In this document: piece after piece, positions 5,848 to 8,688 of the stretch
How positions within the stretch are numbered: position 1 is the stretch's first letter
Layout: the number at the start of each line of letters is the position of its first letter
NCBI GenBank assembly: GCA_965369325.1
Contig: CBDUQI010000233.1
Location: 1 to 8,688, forward strand
Source: CBDUQI01 sp965369325
GTDB taxonomy: Bacteria > Pseudomonadota > Gammaproteobacteria > Steroidobacterales > JBCBZW01
Length of the DNA: 8,688 bases
Direction: 5' to 3'
Program-made: the position numbers and the translations under genes
Notes under the pieces: model-generated
Database searches by the model: none
What the model saw: the letters and a program-made list of their open reading frames with translations, nothing else
What the model was told of the DNA's origin: nothing

Positions 5848-7407
5848 TCAACCGCTGCTGTGATCCCGGCGCAACCAGCGCACCAGTGACACCGACATCA
5901 ACACCACCACCGGAATTAGTGGCAACGAGAACACCACGGTGGAGGATTTTACGGTGCGCAGGTTATCGGACATCACCAGCCCGGCCGCCAACAAGGCCAG
6001 ACAAGCGGCCCATACCAAGCGACTGACCCGCGGCGGCTCCTGATCATGGTGCAGCCCCTTGCTGCAGACGCTAGCCAGCACGTACGCAGCCGAGTCCAGC
6101 GTGGTGGCATAGAAGATAATACTTAGCACGATAAAGCCCGCGAGCGCGATCCGTCCCATCGGCAACTGAACAATCACCTTGGCGGCCAGCACCGACATGC
6201 CCTCGTTTGCCAATGTCTCCTGCACCGGGAACAGATCATGGGCCTCAAGGTACAAACTGTAGCCCCCGGCAATGCACATGAACAGCCAGGTGCCAAGACT
6301 GCCCCAAAAAATCACCCCAAGCACCAGTTGACGAATGGTTCGGCCACGCGAAATCCGCCCGAAGAACATTCCGATAAACGCGGAAAATGCCAGCCACCAA
6401 GCCCAGTAGAAAATCGTCCACGCCTCAGGAAAGCCGCGCTTTTCAACTGGATCGGTCCAGGTCGACATCAACCAGAAATTATCCAGTAACAACCCAAAAC
6501 TATTCACCGACAGGGACAGGATGAACACCGTCGGCCCTGCCAGCAGAATAAACAGCATGGCGAGCGCCGCCAGCACCATATTGATGTCGGCCAGCACTTT
6601 AATGCCTTTTTTAAGGCCTCGGTAGGCGCTGGCGCCGAACAGCATCGTCCACAGAATCAGGATCAGCGCTTTGGTCTGAAGCGTGTCAGGTACGCCGGCC
6701 AGTTCCGACAAAAACGCAGATACCAACGGTACCCCAAGCGCAAGCGAGGTTGCCGTACCACCGACAATCCCTAAGGCGATGAGCGCATCGATCGCGATTT
6801 TAATACCGGCACGCCCACGGATCGGCAGTGCCTCCTCGCAAGCTGCGCTTATCTTCAGTAGCGGCGCGCGTTTTACGTGCAGCATGTACGCAATCGGCAC
6901 CGCTGGAATGGCGTACAAAGCCCACGGCGTGAGGCCCCAATGAAACAGCGGGTACATGTGTGCCCACTCGATCGCCTGCGAGGAGTGCTGGGCGATGCCA
7001 AACGGCGGCGTGCGCAGATAGTACACCGACTCCGCAAACCCCCACACGATCATCCCGGCGCCGATGCCGGCCGTAAACATCATTGATATCCAGTGGATGT
7101 CCGAGTACTCGGGAGGCTCGTCGGGCGCGCCCAGCTTTACATGACCATAGGGGCCAAATGCGAGCCACGCGGCAAAGCCGAGGACGGCTGCACCGCCCGA
7201 CAGGTACAGCCAACCAAGCTTGCCGGTAATGAAATCCATTGCACCCTGCGCGTACCGCTCGCCTGCTTGCGGGAACAGAATCATCATGGCGCTCACCAAC
7301 ATCACAAGAACGAATGCGGGCGTAAAGATGGACCAGTCGATTGAGGGGGCGGGGCGTTGAGTCGACTCAACCTGTAGTGCCGGTGAGGGCTCGCTCGGGG
7401 TATCGAT
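5848..7407 (-). CDS. BCCT-family transporter (betaine/choline/carnitine type), start codon uncertain
   Basis: Twelve-helix inner-membrane carrier for quaternary-ammonium or related solutes, usually driven by sodium or protons. With a start at 7407 it has 519 residues. The glycine-rich helix AGIGAGMIVWGFAE (about 113-126) and the family signature FYWAWWLAFSAFIGMFFGRI (about 333-352), followed by SRGRTIRQ, carry the tryptophans that line the substrate box. TTLDSAAY lies near 435-442. The first ordinary start, GTG at 7305, falls inside helix 1. Upstream, the frame continues with a typical BCCT beginning, SIDWSIFTPAF, up to a TAG at 7435-7437, but without ATG, GTG or TTG. The chosen AUC at 7405-7407 has GGAG seven bases upstream; CTG at 7429-7431 with AGGG six bases upstream is the alternative. 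A TATAAC box lies at 7455-7460. The substrate cannot be told from context. Confidence 0.85.
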   Translation of the reverse strand: MDTPSEPSPALQVESTQRPAPSIDWSIFTPAFVLVMLVSAMMILFPQAGERYAQGAMDFITGKLGWLYLSGGAAVLGFAAWLAFGPYGHVKLGAPDEPPEYSDIHWISMMFTAGIGAGMIVWGFAESVYYLRTPPFGIAQHSSQAIEWAHMYPLFHWGLTPWALYAIPAVPIAYMLHVKRAPLLKISAACEEALPIRGRAGIKIAIDALIALGIVGGTATSLALGVPLVSAFLSELAGVPDTLQTKALILILWTMLFGASAYRGLKKGIKVLADINMVLAALAMLFILLAGPTVFILSLSVNSFGLLLDNFWLMSTWTDPVEKRGFPEAWTIFYWAWWLAFSAFIGMFFGRISRGRTIRQLVLGVIFWGSLGTWLFMCIAGGYSLYLEAHDLFPVQETLANEGMSVLAAKVIVQLPMGRIALAGFIVLSIIFYATTLDSAAYVLASVCSKGLHHDQEPPRVSRLVWAACLALLAAGLVMSDNLRTVKSSTVVFSLPLIPVVVLMSVSLVRWLRRDHSSG

Positions 7408-7504
7408 GCCGATGCTCCGTAGTAAATTCAGATGCTACCCTATCACAAGGGCCTGTTATACAGACCTAACACACCTTGACGCGGCAGCTTGGCACCTCGG
7501 TGTC

Positions 7505-7543
7505 GGCAGCACCGCACGGGGACAAGCCCCGCTCGGTGCTGCC
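7505..7543. other. Large 39-base stem-loop between the Asp-box protein gene and the BCCT gene
   Basis: GGCAGCACCG (7505-7514) pairs perfectly with CGGTGCTGCC (7534-7543). After a 2-by-2 mismatch, CGGGG (7517-7521) pairs with CCCCG (7527-7531) around a 5-base loop, giving 15 pairs in all. It lies 12 bases after the stop of the leftward Asp-box gene and about 100 bases before the transporter start. There is no T-run on either side, so it may be a terminator lacking the U-tract, an mRNA 3'-end protector or a dispersed REP-like element. Confidence 0.6.
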
Positions 7544-7554
7544 TCGCACACGAA

Positions 7555-8688
7555 TCAGAACGTGGTGCTGATGGTGTTGGTCGTACTGCAGTTGCCCAGA
7601 TCAAGCGCCTGGAACGTCACCGTTAATCCACTGGCTGCCGATGGCACATTGCGGCTGGCGGTCGCGCTGCCCGCCGCATCGGCACTGGCAAACGCTATCG
7701 GGCGAGCGTTGTTCATTCCCAGCGATACACCGGTACACGGACCAATGTTCACGCTGGTGCTACCCGCGCCAAACCCAAAGTAGACCACATTACCGGCATT
7801 CGCCGTGCCGTTCTGGGTGCTCCACTCGTTCACCACACCGGCAGTACCAGGGTTGGTATCGAGTAGCGTGTAGACAGGGCCGCCCCCGCCAAGCACGGTA
7901 CCTGCCGCATAGGTGTCCACCACAAAGTCGCGGTTATCGGAGTACGACGCCAGCAGTTGATTCATGCTGATCGACATACCGTTGTAATCGCCAAAATCGA
8001 AGCCGTCGTTGGCACCCGGCGAGCTCTGCGTGGTGAGCCTGCTCGAGGTCCAGGTTTGTCCGCCATCGGCGGAAACGGAATGGTACAGGTGCACGCTGCC
8101 ACGCGAGGGATCGTCCTGAGTATCGTAGTAAATCACATGCACATTGCCGTTCTCATCCACTTCAAGCCACGGATGATAGCGATCGACCGAAGCGCTCGGC
8201 GGTTGCGGCGAGACTAACGTCCAGGTGCTGCCACCGTCACGCGAGTAGCCCACGCGAACATAAGAGCTGCCCTCTGCGGCGGTGGGCGAGTCCCCCCAGG
8301 CCGCGTACACGCTGCCCGCGAACGGCCCATTGCTGCGATCGGTGTCCGCCGAGGTGTAAATCAACGCGCCGCGCGTCGCCTGTGACGGCACAAAAATCTG
8401 AAATTCACCCGCCGTGCTCGCAATGGTCTGCGCCGGACCGAAGCTTGTGCCACCATCGTTGGAGATCACCACCTGAATCGTACGGTTACTGAAGGCTGGG
8501 TAGATATAGTAAAGCTTGCCCGCGGCATCGGTCGCAATATCACCCGCAATGCCGGCAGGTGCGTTTAGCGACATGACCGGGCTCCAGGTGTGCCCAAAAT
8601 CGGTGGAGCGCGCAAACTTCATCGTATTGCCCTGATTGAAGTTGTCCCACGTCATGTAGATGTTGTCCTGGAACGGTGAGGTGGGCGA
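7555..8688 (-). CDS. Secreted Asp-box (BNR/sialidase-like) beta-propeller protein, C-terminal part (5' end outside window)
   Basis: The frame runs off the right edge; 377 residues are visible, numbered here from the edge. Four Asp-box motifs (S-x-D-x-G-x-x-W/F) occur: STDFGHTW (28-35), SNDGGTSF (76-83), SRDGGSTW (149-156) and SADGGQTW (206-213). They mark blades of a sialidase-like beta-propeller. Between them are blocks such as GSVYAAWGDSP and HVIYYDTQDD that are usual in exported BNR-repeat proteins. The last 90 or so residues form a separate beta-rich domain, with GSATASRNVP and TVTFQALDLGNC and two cysteines (318 and 367) that could form a disulfide; the protein ends STTF. The ATG at 8653-8655 is mid-propeller and not a start. 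The sialidase catalytic arginines cannot be verified in this fragment, so enzymatic activity is unproven; adhesion or other glycan binding is equally possible. Confidence 0.8.
   Translation of the reverse strand, partial: SPTSPFQDNIYMTWDNFNQGNTMKFARSTDFGHTWSPVMSLNAPAGIAGDIATDAAGKLYYIYPAFSNRTIQVVISNDGGTSFGPAQTIASTAGEFQIFVPSQATRGALIYTSADTDRSNGPFAGSVYAAWGDSPTAAEGSSYVRVGYSRDGGSTWTLVSPQPPSASVDRYHPWLEVDENGNVHVIYYDTQDDPSRGSVHLYHSVSADGGQTWTSSRLTTQSSPGANDGFDFGDYNGMSISMNQLLASYSDNRDFVVDTYAAGTVLGGGGPVYTLLDTNPGTAGVVNEWSTQNGTANAGNVVYFGFGAGSTSVNIGPCTGVSLGMNNARPIAFASADAAGSATASRNVPSAASGLTVTFQALDLGNCSTTNTISTTF

Noticed and set aside
6800..7213. 137-codon minus-strand frame inside the BCCT gene
   Set aside because: Shifted-frame shadow of the transporter, with no recognisable motif.
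5848..8688. A sialic acid uptake and cleavage cluster formed by the BCCT transporter and the sialidase-like protein
   Set aside because: BCCT carriers handle betaine-like solutes, not sialic acids. No sialic acid catabolic gene is present, and a large stem-loop separates the two genes.

Overview
The window looks like chromosomal DNA from a G+C-rich Gram-negative bacterium, most likely a gammaproteobacterium. It carries a cytochrome c4-type gene next to dsbA (an order known from Pseudomonas), a secreted L,D-transpeptidase, a PA0069-type radical SAM protein and a BCCT transporter. No phage, transposon, plasmid, CRISPR, tRNA or rRNA signature was found. I cannot name a genus.

Layout, left to right. 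Positions 1-311 (+) hold the C-terminal haem domain of a cytochrome c4-like protein, cut by the window edge. Next is an unusually long dsbA (504-1331, +) whose thioredoxin domain is separated from the signal segment by an Ala/Pro/His-rich linker. Facing it is a leftward pair: a TPR protein (3744-2689) followed by a TPR/YkuD L,D-transpeptidase (2559-1378). The pair shares the same C-terminal NTF2-like domain, and the transpeptidase is closed by a terminator in the gap to dsbA (1338-1373). A roughly 400-base stretch without a convincing gene follows (3745-4146). Then come a radical SAM protein (5238-4147, -), a small four-helix TMEM220-like membrane protein (5450-5845, +) and, tail to tail with a 2-base gap, a BCCT-family transporter (about 7407-5848, -). 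The right end is the C-terminal part of a secreted Asp-box (BNR/sialidase-like) beta-propeller protein (8688-7555, -), separated from the transporter gene by a large stem-loop.

Functionally, the left half is envelope biology: periplasmic electron transport, disulfide formation and peptidoglycan cross-linking, with a TPR partner. The right half is a set of apparently unrelated genes: radical SAM, small membrane protein, osmolyte-type transport and an extracellular propeller. The points most worth a second look are the TPR/transpeptidase pair sharing an NTF2-like domain, the BCCT gene whose complete N-terminus has no ATG, GTG or TTG start, and the long His/Pro-rich linker of DsbA. I see no convincing new multigene defence or mobile system.
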